A stretch of 64,000 nucleotides of DNA from Geobacter sp. (GTDB lineage: Bacteria; Desulfobacterota; Desulfuromonadia; Geobacterales; Pseudopelobacteraceae). Below, piece after piece: positions 8,215 to 16,779 of this stretch (its first letter is position 1; the number at the start of each line of letters is the position of its first letter). The stretch lies in assembly GCA_009684515.1 (NCBI GenBank), contig WKKS01000004.1:62001-126000 (forward strand). The letters run 5' to 3'. The translations under genes were made by a program, and so were the position numbers. The notes under the pieces were generated by a model. That model searched no databases and was not told the DNA's origin. It worked only from the letters and a program-made list of their open reading frames with translations.

Positions 8215-10034
8215 AAAGCATGAACAAATTTTTAAAATTCACATCCCAGCGCTATTTTTATGACTTGATCCTGTTTACGGTGGCAGTGGCACTCTACAGC
8301 CCATCGCTTAAGAACGGGTTTGTGGGGGATGACTACCTGTACTTCATAGGCAACCGCTTTATAAGCACCTTTGACCTGAAATACATACTGCTGCATGGTG
8401 CCATCGGGGCCGACTACTGCCCTTTGCGCGACCTGAGCTTCGCGTTTGATTATCTGGTCTGGGGCGAAGACCCTTTCGGGTTCCATCTGACGAACCTGAT
8501 ACTTTTCGGCAGCACAGCCGTAGCATTCAAATACTTCATCACAAATGTTTCAGACCTGCTGGCTGACCGCACCGGCCAGCGCGCAGAGTCGGCGATCCCT
8601 GATGTTCAGGCCTTTCTGGCCGCACTGCTGTTTGCCATCCATCCGATTCAGCTGGAAGTTGTCTATGCTGTCCATAACCGGGGAGCTCTGCTGACGAACC
8701 TGTTCTTCGTTCTTTCCTGCTGTGCCTTTATCCACTTCCTGCGCAACGAGCAAGACCGAATCCGTTCCTATGCCATCGCCCTTTTATTTTGTATCGGCAC
8801 CTTCATGTCCCGTGAATACGGCATCATTTTGCCACTGGTGCTGCTGTTGCTGGCGGCCTTCCATGAACCGTCCCGACGCACGGCCACCTTCCTCCGCACG
8901 GTCCCGTTCTTCATTGCCGCTGCCGTTTTCTATTACATCTATCGCCAGTATGCTCTTGCCGCAAACTACATTTCTTCCAACACTGAGTCGCTGCCGCTGG
9001 AACTACTCTCAAGGGGCGTGGTGGCCTTCAAGATTATGATCTATTACCCGCTGCATTTATTTAACATCATAATACCGGTCAGCGACAAACTTGATTCTGC
9101 TTCAAATATGCTTTCCGTCATGGCCGTGCTGGTTGTGACCGGGGCTCTTGCTGTTGCATTTTTCAAGCGCCGCCGGAATCCGGCACTCCTGTTTTCACTG
9201 TTATTATATCTGGCCTGCCTTCTGCCGGTAATGAACTTTTTCAAAACATATCCGGTGGTGACAGACCGCTATGCCTACCTGCCCGCTCTCGGCCTGTTCC
9301 TGCTGGTAACTTCGATTAAATTCCAGGGGTGGAAACGCTACCTGCCGATTGCATTTGTCGCCTTTACATCCACCCAGGCGCTGCTGATGCTACCATTGCG
9401 AAAACCATGGGAAAATGATGTGGCCTTCTGGCGGCAGCAAGCAACCATGTACCGCGGATCATACTTTTTCACCAAACTGGGAGTAGCCCTTTTCAGGGAA
9501 GGAAGGCAAATGGAGGGGGAGGAGGCCCTAACCATGGCACGCATCCGCTCTGCCGGAGCAAACGATGATGTGCTGATCGGCGACCTGTACTTCAAGCGCG
9601 GCTACTTTGAGAAAGCCATTCAGCTATACAATGTTGCCCTTTCCAAATATGCGAACAGCAGCGCGACTGCAAGCCCGGACCGGGTCAAAATAATAACGAC
9701 CAAAGTCGCTATGGATAAACTCTACAGCAACCTTGCAGGTTCGTATTACAACGTCGGTGATTACAAGAACGCACTCTTTTATTACGAGCAGGCCATCAAA
9801 CTGAAACCACGCGTTGCCGAACTTCATAGCAACGCCGGAGCTCTTTACGCCATGGGGGGCGACCTCCCCGCAGCGCTACGGGAGTTCGAACTGGCTGCGG
9901 CCCTGAACCCGGGCTATGGTCCTGCCTTTGTGAATCTGGTCAAAATAAGTCGCGATCTGGGTAACAGGGCTAAAGAAAAGGAGTATACCGAGGTGCTAAG
10001 GAATCGCTTTCCGGATTTGTTCAGGAAGTTATGA
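8211..10034 (+). CDS. Polytopic TMTC/PMT-like glycosyltransferase with C-terminal TPR domain
   Basis: 607 residues from ATG 8211, which forms an ATGA overlap with the radical SAM gene and follows GGAAAGG. About residues 10-400 contain many hydrophobic segments. The first external loop has NGFVGDDY, the acidic pair typical of GT-C enzymes, and CPLRDLSFAFDYLVWG with FGFHLTNLILF, as in TMTC and related O-mannosyltransferases. Residues about 425-600 are tetratricopeptide repeats (KRGYFEKAIQLYNVAL, YYNVGDYKNALFYYEQAI, YAMGGDLPAALREFELA). GT-C enzymes use polyprenyl-phosphate sugars and act outside the cytoplasm, which fits the first gene of the operon. The acceptor, protein or glycan, is unknown. 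It is more AT-rich than its neighbours in places. Confidence 0.75.
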   Translation: MKSMNKFLKFTSQRYFYDLILFTVAVALYSPSLKNGFVGDDYLYFIGNRFISTFDLKYILLHGAIGADYCPLRDLSFAFDYLVWGEDPFGFHLTNLILFGSTAVAFKYFITNVSDLLADRTGQRAESAIPDVQAFLAALLFAIHPIQLEVVYAVHNRGALLTNLFFVLSCCAFIHFLRNEQDRIRSYAIALLFCIGTFMSREYGIILPLVLLLLAAFHEPSRRTATFLRTVPFFIAAAVFYYIYRQYALAANYISSNTESLPLELLSRGVVAFKIMIYYPLHLFNIIIPVSDKLDSASNMLSVMAVLVVTGALAVAFFKRRRNPALLFSLLLYLACLLPVMNFFKTYPVVTDRYAYLPALGLFLLVTSIKFQGWKRYLPIAFVAFTSTQALLMLPLRKPWENDVAFWRQQATMYRGSYFFTKLGVALFREGRQMEGEEALTMARIRSAGANDDVLIGDLYFKRGYFEKAIQLYNVALSKYANSSATASPDRVKIITTKVAMDKLYSNLAGSYYNVGDYKNALFYYEQAIKLKPRVAELHSNAGALYAMGGDLPAALREFELAAALNPGYGPAFVNLVKISRDLGNRAKEKEYTEVLRNRFPDLFRKL

Positions 10035-10103
10035 CCGGAGGACTGACGTTAAATAGCGCCGACTGAAAGAATTTGAGAGCTGCTGTTATCATTTTGCCAA
10101 TAT

Positions 10104-11276
10104 TCAAATCTCCATCTCCCGAAACCTCCGCACCGCCTCCGGTATGGCTTCTTCGCGGATATTCCCGAAAGCCAGCCGCAAATACCCTTCCAGACCGGGA
10201 CCAAAAACCTCTCCCGGCAGGCATATTATGCCAGCCCGGTCCACCAGTTTCTTGGCCGCCTGACGGCCGCTGCTGCCGATGAACGGATGCCGCACCCAGG
10301 CAAAAAATGCCCCGCTGGCCGAAAGAACGAAACGGTTGCCCGGCTTCATGAATTCTGACCGGAACAGATCGTGACGGCGGGCCATCATTTCCCGGTTGTC
10401 CGCCACCCAGCCATCCAGATACTCCACTCCGTATTTGACGGCATGCTGAGTGATGCGCGGCTGGCAGACCGCCATCGTATCCTGCGCCTTGAGCGCATGG
10501 TGGATAAACTGCTCGGAAGCGGCCAGCAAACCGGCCCGGTAGCCGGTCAGCGCATAGGTTTTGCCGAATGAAGCGATGTGTACGAAATGCTCACCCCAGT
10601 CAGATTTCCTGAACAGGTCATGCGGGCGGCTGCCGCCTGGAATAAACTCGTTGTAGGTCTCGTCCAGAATCAGCGCAACATTGTGGCGGCGGGCCACCTT
10701 CAGCAGCTTTCCGATCACATCCGGAGGTGTGATTGCTCCGGTGGGGTTGCTGGGGGAAACCAGCAGAATCGCTTTAGTTTTGTCACTGATCAACCTTTCG
10801 ATAGTCTCCGGACAGGGCAGACCACCGTTAGCCTCCACAAAAGGAGCATAAACTTTGCGGATGCCGAGCATATCCAGCGCCATCGGATGATCGAAATAGC
10901 AGGGCGCCTGCAGCACAACCTCATCCCCGGCCTGGCAGAGTGTGACAATCGCCAGCCAGAAGGCCTGACTGGCGCCGATCGTCAGACAAAGATTGTTTGG
11001 TGACAGAGCGGCGCCGTATTTCCTGCCGTAGTAGCCGCAAAGCGCTTCGCGCACCTCCGGCAAACCTTCATCCGGTGAGTACTTCGACATTAACGGATCG
11101 TGCAGTATTCCGGCAAGATGGTCCGTCAGCCCGGAAGACGGGGCATAATCCGGAACCGCCTGGCACAGATCGATCAGCTCCAATCCATGATCGGGACGCT
11201 CCGCCACCCATCTTTTAACTTCCGAAATCGGAGGAAACTGCACTCCGGTTATCAACTGCGAAAAACCGATCCCCAT
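10104..11276 (-). CDS. Class I/II PLP-dependent aminotransferase
   Basis: 390 residues from the chosen ATG 11276, which has GGAGG five bases upstream; an upstream extension to 11360 is open but begins without homology to the family. Fold type I motifs are visible: SKYSPDEGLPEVREAL, LTIGASQAFWLAI (PLP phosphate region), SPSNPTGAITPP with the conserved Asn, ILDETYNEF with the Asp, and ASFGKTYALTGYR, where the Lys forms the Schiff base. It most resembles aspartate/aromatic aminotransferases; the substrate is not determined. It converges on the sugar operon and diverges from mraZ. It probably belongs to amino acid metabolism and not to either neighbour. Confidence 0.85.
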   Translation of the reverse strand: MGIGFSQLITGVQFPPISEVKRWVAERPDHGLELIDLCQAVPDYAPSSGLTDHLAGILHDPLMSKYSPDEGLPEVREALCGYYGRKYGAALSPNNLCLTIGASQAFWLAIVTLCQAGDEVVLQAPCYFDHPMALDMLGIRKVYAPFVEANGGLPCPETIERLISDKTKAILLVSPSNPTGAITPPDVIGKLLKVARRHNVALILDETYNEFIPGGSRPHDLFRKSDWGEHFVHIASFGKTYALTGYRAGLLAASEQFIHHALKAQDTMAVCQPRITQHAVKYGVEYLDGWVADNREMMARRHDLFRSEFMKPGNRFVLSASGAFFAWVRHPFIGSSGRQAAKKLVDRAGIICLPGEVFGPGLEGYLRLAFGNIREEAIPEAVRRFREMEI

Positions 11277-11368
11277 CCCACCCTCCATTGGCTGTTTTTT
11301 GCCCCGACTATAGCAGAATTCACCCCCTCCGCATGCACAATATTCTCCTACAAAATTCATGTTTTAAC

Positions 11369-11397
11369 TTGACAGAGACCTTGACGGCGTCTATAAG
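11369..11397 (+). promoter_or_regulatory. Sigma-70 promoter of the dcw (division/cell wall) cluster
   Basis: Perfect -35 TTGACA (11369-11374), exactly 17 nt spacer, and -10 TATAAG (11392-11397). Transcription would start about 50 nt before mraZ, just upstream of or within the MraZ repeats, which suits repression by MraZ. Confidence 0.75.
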
Positions 11398-11407
11398 TTC
11401 CATTACT

Positions 11408-11433
11408 GTGGAAAAAAGTGGAATATAGTGGAA
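11408..11433 (+). promoter_or_regulatory. MraZ operator: three direct repeats at 10-bp spacing
   Basis: GTGGAA occurs at 11408, 11418 and 11428, exactly one per 10 bp. MraZ proteins bind tandem TGGG/GTGG-type repeats spaced by one helical turn upstream of their own gene, so this is very probably the autoregulatory operator. It sits just after the -10 element. Confidence 0.75.
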
Positions 11434-11454
11434 ATAAATACCTGCGAGTAGACG

Positions 11455-11931
11455 ATGTTCAGAGGAATTTTCGAGACAACCATAGACGCCAAGGGGCGCA
11501 CCAGCCTGCCAGCCAGGTTTCGGGAAGTGATGCTCGAGAAGCATGAGGACGAGCGTTTTTTCCTGACCAACTCGGTTCCGGTTGATCTGGGCAGCGGGGT
11601 TTACAGCTCGGGACTCCTGATATTTCCATACAAGGAGTGGTTCGTCTTCGAAGAGAATTTCCTCGTCAGCAAAGGCTTCACCTCCGATCAACGCAAAAGC
11701 ATTATGCGCACGATCATATCACCGGCGCAGGAGTGCAGTGCGGACAAACTGGGGCGTTTTCTGATTCCCCCCACTTTTCGCAAGAGCGCAGCGCTCGACC
11801 GGGAAGTTCAATTCGTGGGAACCATGGACAAGATCGAGATCTGGAGCATGGCCGAGTGGGACAAGGTCCGGGCTCAGGATGTCAAGAATTTCCCGAGCGG
11901 CACCGAAGCTGCCGCCGAACTGGGGCTGTAG
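11455..11931 (+). CDS. mraZ: Transcriptional regulator MraZ
   Basis: 158 residues, close to E. coli MraZ (152). It has the two SpoVT/AbrB-like domains: N-terminal [23 protein letters not shown] and the second copy [18 protein letters not shown] (short forms [11 protein letters not shown] and [11 protein letters not shown] carry the DxKGR-x-x-[IL]P motif). MraZ forms ring-shaped oligomers that bind repeats upstream of mraZ and tune the division cluster. It is the first gene of the dcw operon and overlaps rsmH by one base. The ATG lies about 20 nt after the third operator repeat. Confidence 0.95.
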   Translation: MFRGIFETTIDAKGRTSLPARFREVMLEKHEDERFFLTNSVPVDLGSGVYSSGLLIFPYKEWFVFEENFLVSKGFTSDQRKSIMRTIISPAQECSADKLGRFLIPPTFRKSAALDREVQFVGTMDKIEIWSMAEWDKVRAQDVKNFPSGTEAAAELGL

Positions 11932-12866
11932 TGGCGGACTTTCACCATCTATCGGTCATGCCGGATGAAGTCATCCGCTTTCTGGCCCCAAAAGGCACCG
12001 GGACGTATCTGGACGGAACCCTCGGTGGCGGCGGGCACAGCCTGCTGATCCTTGAAAATGCGCAGCGGGCGACACTGGTCGGATTTGACCGCGATCAGGC
12101 GGCTCTGGCGGCAGCCGGCGAGCGCCTGGCGGCATACAGCAACCGTTTTCGCCCGGTGCATGGTGACTTTGCCGGATTGGCCGATCACCTTGGAGAACTG
12201 GGTGTAACCGGGCTGGACGGCTTCATTATGGACCTGGGAGTATCGTCACACCAGCTGGACACCGGCGAGCGGGGTTTCAGTTTCCAGAAAGATGCGCCGC
12301 TGGACATGCGCATGGATACCAGCAAAGGCGAAACCGCAGCCGAGCTGCTTAATGAGCTGCCGGAGCAGGAACTGGAGCGCATCATCAGCGAATTTGGTGA
12401 AGAACGCTGGGCCAGGCGGATCGCCTCCTTTATCGTCAATGCAAGGAATGAGTCGCCCATATCCACAACCTTCCAGCTGGTGGATATTATTAAAGGCGCG
12501 GTGCCGAAAGCCAAGTGGGAAGAGAGAATCCATCCCGCCACCCGAACCTTTCAGGCACTGCGAATTGCCGTCAATCACGAACTGGAAAGCCTGGAGCGGG
12601 GCATGCGTGCTGCGCTGGACCTGCTGAAGCCGGGTGGACGCGGCGTAATCATATCGTTCCACTCCCTGGAAGACCGTATCGTCAAGCACATCTTCCGGGA
12701 GTACGCCGAAGGTTGCACCTGCCCCCGCCAACTACCGATCTGCGCCTGCGGCAAGCTGCCACGGGTAAAGGTTCTGACCGGAAGGCCGGTCACGGCAACT
12801 GCAGAGGAAATAGAAAACAATCCCAGGTCACGCAGCGCCAAGCTGCGGGCCGTTGAAAAACTGTAG
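11931..12866 (+). CDS. rsmH: 16S rRNA (cytosine1402-N4)-methyltransferase RsmH
   Basis: 311 residues from GTG 11931, which overlaps the mraZ stop by one base (TAGTG) and gives the family length (313 in E. coli). It methylates N4 of C1402 in the decoding centre of 16S rRNA using SAM. Motifs: [14 protein letters not shown] at the N-terminus, [12 protein letters not shown] for SAM binding, [27 protein letters not shown], and the C-terminal [15 protein letters not shown] with RSRSAKLRA. An open frame extends upstream inside mraZ but has no family similarity there, so the GTG is preferred. Confidence 0.95.
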   Translation: MADFHHLSVMPDEVIRFLAPKGTGTYLDGTLGGGGHSLLILENAQRATLVGFDRDQAALAAAGERLAAYSNRFRPVHGDFAGLADHLGELGVTGLDGFIMDLGVSSHQLDTGERGFSFQKDAPLDMRMDTSKGETAAELLNELPEQELERIISEFGEERWARRIASFIVNARNESPISTTFQLVDIIKGAVPKAKWEERIHPATRTFQALRIAVNHELESLERGMRAALDLLKPGGRGVIISFHSLEDRIVKHIFREYAEGCTCPRQLPICACGKLPRVKVLTGRPVTATAEEIENNPRSRSAKLRAVEKL

Positions 12867-12938
12867 ACCAAACCGACCGCCGCCGGTCAACCCACTAGCG
12901 GGGTGAGTAAAGGCGGGATGGTTTAAGAGGTGATTATC

Positions 12939-13280
12939 ATGGCACATGCACGAGCGGATTATGGCAAAGTTGCGGCACCGCGCACGTTTGGCGGGGTGGA
13001 ACTGTCGTCCCACCGCATTGATATTTTCAAATACCTGATGATCTGTATGATCCTGTTCACGGTAGTATCGGTTTTTCACGTCTGGTCACGTTTCAGGCTG
13101 GTTGAACTGAACCTGCAGATATCGGATATTACCCGCCAGATGAAGGAATCGGAGCAGGAGCAGAAGCGACTGAAACTCGAAGCGGCCTCGCTGAAGACAC
13201 CGGCCCGCATCGAAACCATTGCCAAGAATGAATTGGGAATGGCGCTTCCTAACGAGTTGCAGGTCATTCACGTTAAATGA
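12939..13280 (+). CDS. ftsL: Cell division protein FtsL
   Basis: 113 residues from ATG 12939, with AAGAGGTG upstream. The product has a short cytoplasmic head, one membrane segment (about residues 33-52, YLMICMILFTVVSVFHVWSR) and an extracytoplasmic coiled coil rich in Glu, Gln and Leu (ISDITRQMKESEQEQKRLKL). FtsL forms a complex with FtsB and FtsQ that recruits and activates FtsWI. Sequence conservation in this family is low; identification rests on size, topology and its fixed place between rsmH and ftsI. A GTG at 12930 is an alternative start. Confidence 0.85.
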   Translation: MAHARADYGKVAAPRTFGGVELSSHRIDIFKYLMICMILFTVVSVFHVWSRFRLVELNLQISDITRQMKESEQEQKRLKLEAASLKTPARIETIAKNELGMALPNELQVIHVK

Positions 13281-15244
13281 AGGACGAAAAGGAAAAATGG
13301 GCCCGCGTCAGGATCGTCATAATCGGGACGATTTTCGGTTTGATGTTCCTGACGGTTGTTGGCCGGGTATTCTACCTTCAAATCCTGAAACATGAAGATC
13401 TGGTCAAAAAGGCCGACAGACAGCACCAGCACCGGGTGGAACTTACACCGGCCAGGGGGAGCATCCTTGATCGCAACGGCACCCCGCTGGCAGAATCAAT
13501 CCACATGGATTCCTGCTATGCCGAACCCAAAAACATCAAAGATGCCGATGGCACTGCCGCAATCCTTGCTCCAATCCTGGGAGTCCCCAAGCAGGAACTG
13601 GTAGCAAAATTTTCATCCAACAAAGCTTTCACCTGGCTTGAACGCTGGATGCCACCTTACACCGCCTTGCGAATCAAGAACATGAAACTTCCCGGCATCG
13701 GTTTTGTTCCTGAGTCCAAGCGTTTTTATCCTAATATCGAGACGGCAGCGCACGTGATCGGTTTCACCGGACGCGACCCTAACGGCCTGGAAGGAATTGA
13801 ACTCCGCTACGACAGCACAATTCTCGGCAATACCGGTTATATGATAACGGAACGGGACGCGCTCGGCCGAAACATCTCCATCATGAATACCGTCTTCAAG
13901 GATTCTTCGCCAGGCAAGAATATCGTCCTGACCCTTGACAAGACCATTCAATTCATCGCCGAAAAAGAGCTGGCCAAAGCGGTCACCGAAAGTAACGCCA
14001 AAAACGGCATGGCGTTGGTGATGGAATCGGATACCGGCAAGGTATTGGCGATGGCCAATTATCCGACCTTCAATCCGAACTCATATTCACATTACTCGCT
14101 TGCACAGCTGCGCAACCGCGTCGTGGCAGACAGCTTTGAACCGGGTTCGACTTTTAAGGTTTTTACGATCGCCTCGGCACTTGACGCAGGAGTAATCAAA
14201 GAGAGTGATGTTTACAACTGTGAAAACGGCAATTACCGGATTGCAGACCGCACCATACATGATGACCACCCCCATTCGCGGCTTTCAATCTCGGAAATCA
14301 TCAAGTACTCCAGCAACATCGGATCCGCGAAGATCGGCTTCAAAATGGGGGAAGAAAGGCTTTCCAGATATCTGCGGAATTTCGGTTTTGGGACACGCAC
14401 CGGCATTGACCTTCCGGGTGAATCGTCCGGATACATGAAGCGCAATTGGTACGGCATTGACCTGGCAACCATTTCCTTCGGGCAAGGCGTATCACTTTCA
14501 ACCATGCAGCTGGTTACGGCGGTATCAGCCATCGCCAATGGCGGCACGCTAATGAAGCCGTATCTGGTTGAGCGGATTCTCGATGACGGCGGCAATGAAG
14601 TCCAGCATTTTGAGCCACAGGCATTGCGACGGGTCATTTCGCCCGAGACAGCCCGCAAGGTTTCAAAAATGATGGAGACCGTCACCGGAGAAGGCGGGAC
14701 CGGTACAAAAGCGGCGGTGGATGGATACCGGGTGGCGGGAAAGACCGGTACGGCACAGAAGGTGGACCCGGTCACCCATACTTATTCGCCGTCTAAGCGC
14801 ATCGGTTCTTTTGTCGGGTTTGTCCCTGCTGACAACCCGAAACTGACTATCGCGGTCATAATTGATGAACCGCAGGGGGTCAAGTATGGTGGTGTTGTGG
14901 CGGCTCCTGCTTTTAAAGGGATTGCTCAGAATACACTGGCATACCTTAAGATAGCGCCCAACATGCCGACCACCAAGACCCCCAAACCGGTCGAGTCAAA
15001 AAACGCACCGGCCGCTGATCCTGAAACGGATTCAGATGATACCATTGACGATTCCACTAACGATGGCGCCGTCATGCCGAACTTTCGTGGCATGAGCATG
15101 CGCGGCGTGATGCAGGTGATGGAAAAACGGGGCATAAATATCCGCCTGATAGGCAGCGGACGGGCAACCGAGCAAAATCCGCCGCCGGGGCATGCGATCA
15201 AGGGAACCGGTGCGGTGTGGATCAAGTTCACACCTTCCGCATGA
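13277..15244 (+). CDS. ftsI: Peptidoglycan transpeptidase FtsI (PBP3) with C-terminal PASTA domain
   Basis: 655 residues, longer than E. coli FtsI (588). One N-terminal membrane anchor (about residues 12-31), a PBP dimerisation domain, then the transpeptidase domain with Ser291-T-F-Lys294, Ser345-S-Asn347 and Lys489-T-Gly491 as the three active-site motifs. The C-terminus (about 590-655) is a PASTA domain after an acidic, Pro- and Asp-rich linker (ADPETDSDDTIDDSTN). It cross-links septal peptidoglycan with FtsW. The ATGA overlap with ftsL couples translation. The PASTA module is usual in Gram-positive SpoVD/PBP2x and absent from enterobacterial FtsI. Confidence 0.95.
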   Translation: MKDEKEKWARVRIVIIGTIFGLMFLTVVGRVFYLQILKHEDLVKKADRQHQHRVELTPARGSILDRNGTPLAESIHMDSCYAEPKNIKDADGTAAILAPILGVPKQELVAKFSSNKAFTWLERWMPPYTALRIKNMKLPGIGFVPESKRFYPNIETAAHVIGFTGRDPNGLEGIELRYDSTILGNTGYMITERDALGRNISIMNTVFKDSSPGKNIVLTLDKTIQFIAEKELAKAVTESNAKNGMALVMESDTGKVLAMANYPTFNPNSYSHYSLAQLRNRVVADSFEPGSTFKVFTIASALDAGVIKESDVYNCENGNYRIADRTIHDDHPHSRLSISEIIKYSSNIGSAKIGFKMGEERLSRYLRNFGFGTRTGIDLPGESSGYMKRNWYGIDLATISFGQGVSLSTMQLVTAVSAIANGGTLMKPYLVERILDDGGNEVQHFEPQALRRVISPETARKVSKMMETVTGEGGTGTKAAVDGYRVAGKTGTAQKVDPVTHTYSPSKRIGSFVGFVPADNPKLTIAVIIDEPQGVKYGGVVAAPAFKGIAQNTLAYLKIAPNMPTTKTPKPVESKNAPAADPETDSDDTIDDSTNDGAVMPNFRGMSMRGVMQVMEKRGINIRLIGSGRATEQNPPPGHAIKGTGAVWIKFTPSA

Positions 15245-15255
15245 GGAATGAGCGC

Positions 15256-16779
15256 ATGACGCTGAGTGAGTTGTTAATCGCGGCAGGGAATCCGGAAATG
15301 CACGGGGACTCGTCCGTTCAAGTATCCGCACTGACCTGCGATTCTCGCAAGGTTCTGCCTGGAACGCTTTTTTTTGCGCTGCGCGGCGCAACCTCCGACG
15401 GGCATGATTACATCGAAAAGGCGATCAATGCCGGAGCTGTTGCTGTCGTTCTTGAAGATGCCTCGTTTGCACCCGCCGCAGTTCCCTGGATCAAGGTTGT
15501 CGACGGACGCTCCGCCATGGGACGCCTTGCAGCACGCTTCAATGGAGACCCCACCGCCAGCAGGCCGCTGGTCGGCATCACCGGAACCAACGGCAAAACG
15601 ACCACAACCTATCTGATCGAGGCGATCCTGGCGGCCGCAGGAACTCCTGCCGCTGTTCTCGGCACAATCAGTTACCGCTTCGGCGCGACTAAAATAGAAG
15701 CATCACATACCACGCCCGAATCCACCGAGTTGCAGAGCGCCTTCCGGCAACTGGCAAAGGCTGGTGCGCAGGCCTTCGTGATGGAGGTCTCGTCGCATGC
15801 TCTGGAGCAGAAACGGGTTGACGGGTGCCACTTTGATGTCGGCGTATTCAGCAACCTGACCCGTGACCACCTGGATTACCATGTGACAATGGAAAGCTAT
15901 CTGCTGGCCAAACAGCGCCTGTTCAGCGAACTGCTCCGCCCGTCCGACGAAAAACCGCTCCGACGTGCCGCGGTCAACATGGACGACCCTTACGGCGCTG
16001 CGGTTGCCGCATGCTGCAGCTGTCCGGTAATCACATTCGGCATCAAAGGAACCTGCGACGTTCGCCCCACCGGCATCACCTCATCGGTGCACGGCATCAG
16101 CGGCACAATGGTGACACCCAAGGGAAGCTTTGAGTTTTCATCGCAACTGCTCGGCAATTTCAACCTGTCCAACATCCTGGCGGCCGTTTCTTCCGGCATA
16201 GCACTTGATCTGCCCCTGGATGCCATCAAGAGCGGAATTGAAACCCACGCCACCATACCGGGACGAATGGAACGGGTCATAAACAACCGCGGAATCACCT
16301 GCCTGGTTGATTATGCCCATACCGGCGATGCTCTGGAAAATGTGCTTTCAACACTGCAGGAGCTGGCAGCCGGAAGAATCATTACCGTCTTTGGCTGCGG
16401 CGGCGACCGCGACAATGGCAAGCGCCCGATCATGGGACGGATTGCGGCAGAAATGTCGGATTTCACAGTCGTCACTTCCGACAACCCGCGCACCGAACAG
16501 CCGCTCGAAATACTTAAGCAGATCAAAGCCGGCATAACTCCGCTTGGCATCCGCGAATACAACCTCGAGGAGTGCGGCAGCCACATTACGGAAAAAGGAT
16601 TTGTCATGCAGGAAAATCGCCGCGATGCAATTCGACTGGCGGCTCGGCTGGCAACAGCCGGTGACATAATACTGCTGGCCGGCAAGGGGCACGAAGATTA
16701 CCAGATCATCGGAACCGTCAAACATCATTTTGACGATCGCGAAGAAGCGGCGGTAGCTTTAGCGGAGAAGCACATATAA
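15256..16779 (+). CDS. murE: UDP-MurNAc-tripeptide synthetase MurE
   Basis: 507 residues from ATG 15256, which follows GAGGAATGAG; ATG 15241 overlaps the ftsI stop but lacks a ribosome binding site. It adds the third amino acid to UDP-MurNAc-L-Ala-D-Glu in the cytoplasm with ATP. The P-loop [14 protein letters not shown] is near residue 108, and DNPR near residue 409 is the signature of enzymes that add meso-diaminopimelate, so the wall is Gram-negative type. HTTPES and TRDHLDYH are the other ligase motifs. It overlaps murF by one base. Confidence 0.95.
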   Translation: MTLSELLIAAGNPEMHGDSSVQVSALTCDSRKVLPGTLFFALRGATSDGHDYIEKAINAGAVAVVLEDASFAPAAVPWIKVVDGRSAMGRLAARFNGDPTASRPLVGITGTNGKTTTTYLIEAILAAAGTPAAVLGTISYRFGATKIEASHTTPESTELQSAFRQLAKAGAQAFVMEVSSHALEQKRVDGCHFDVGVFSNLTRDHLDYHVTMESYLLAKQRLFSELLRPSDEKPLRRAAVNMDDPYGAAVAACCSCPVITFGIKGTCDVRPTGITSSVHGISGTMVTPKGSFEFSSQLLGNFNLSNILAAVSSGIALDLPLDAIKSGIETHATIPGRMERVINNRGITCLVDYAHTGDALENVLSTLQELAAGRIITVFGCGGDRDNGKRPIMGRIAAEMSDFTVVTSDNPRTEQPLEILKQIKAGITPLGIREYNLEECGSHITEKGFVMQENRRDAIRLAARLATAGDIILLAGKGHEDYQIIGTVKHHFDDREEAAVALAEKHI

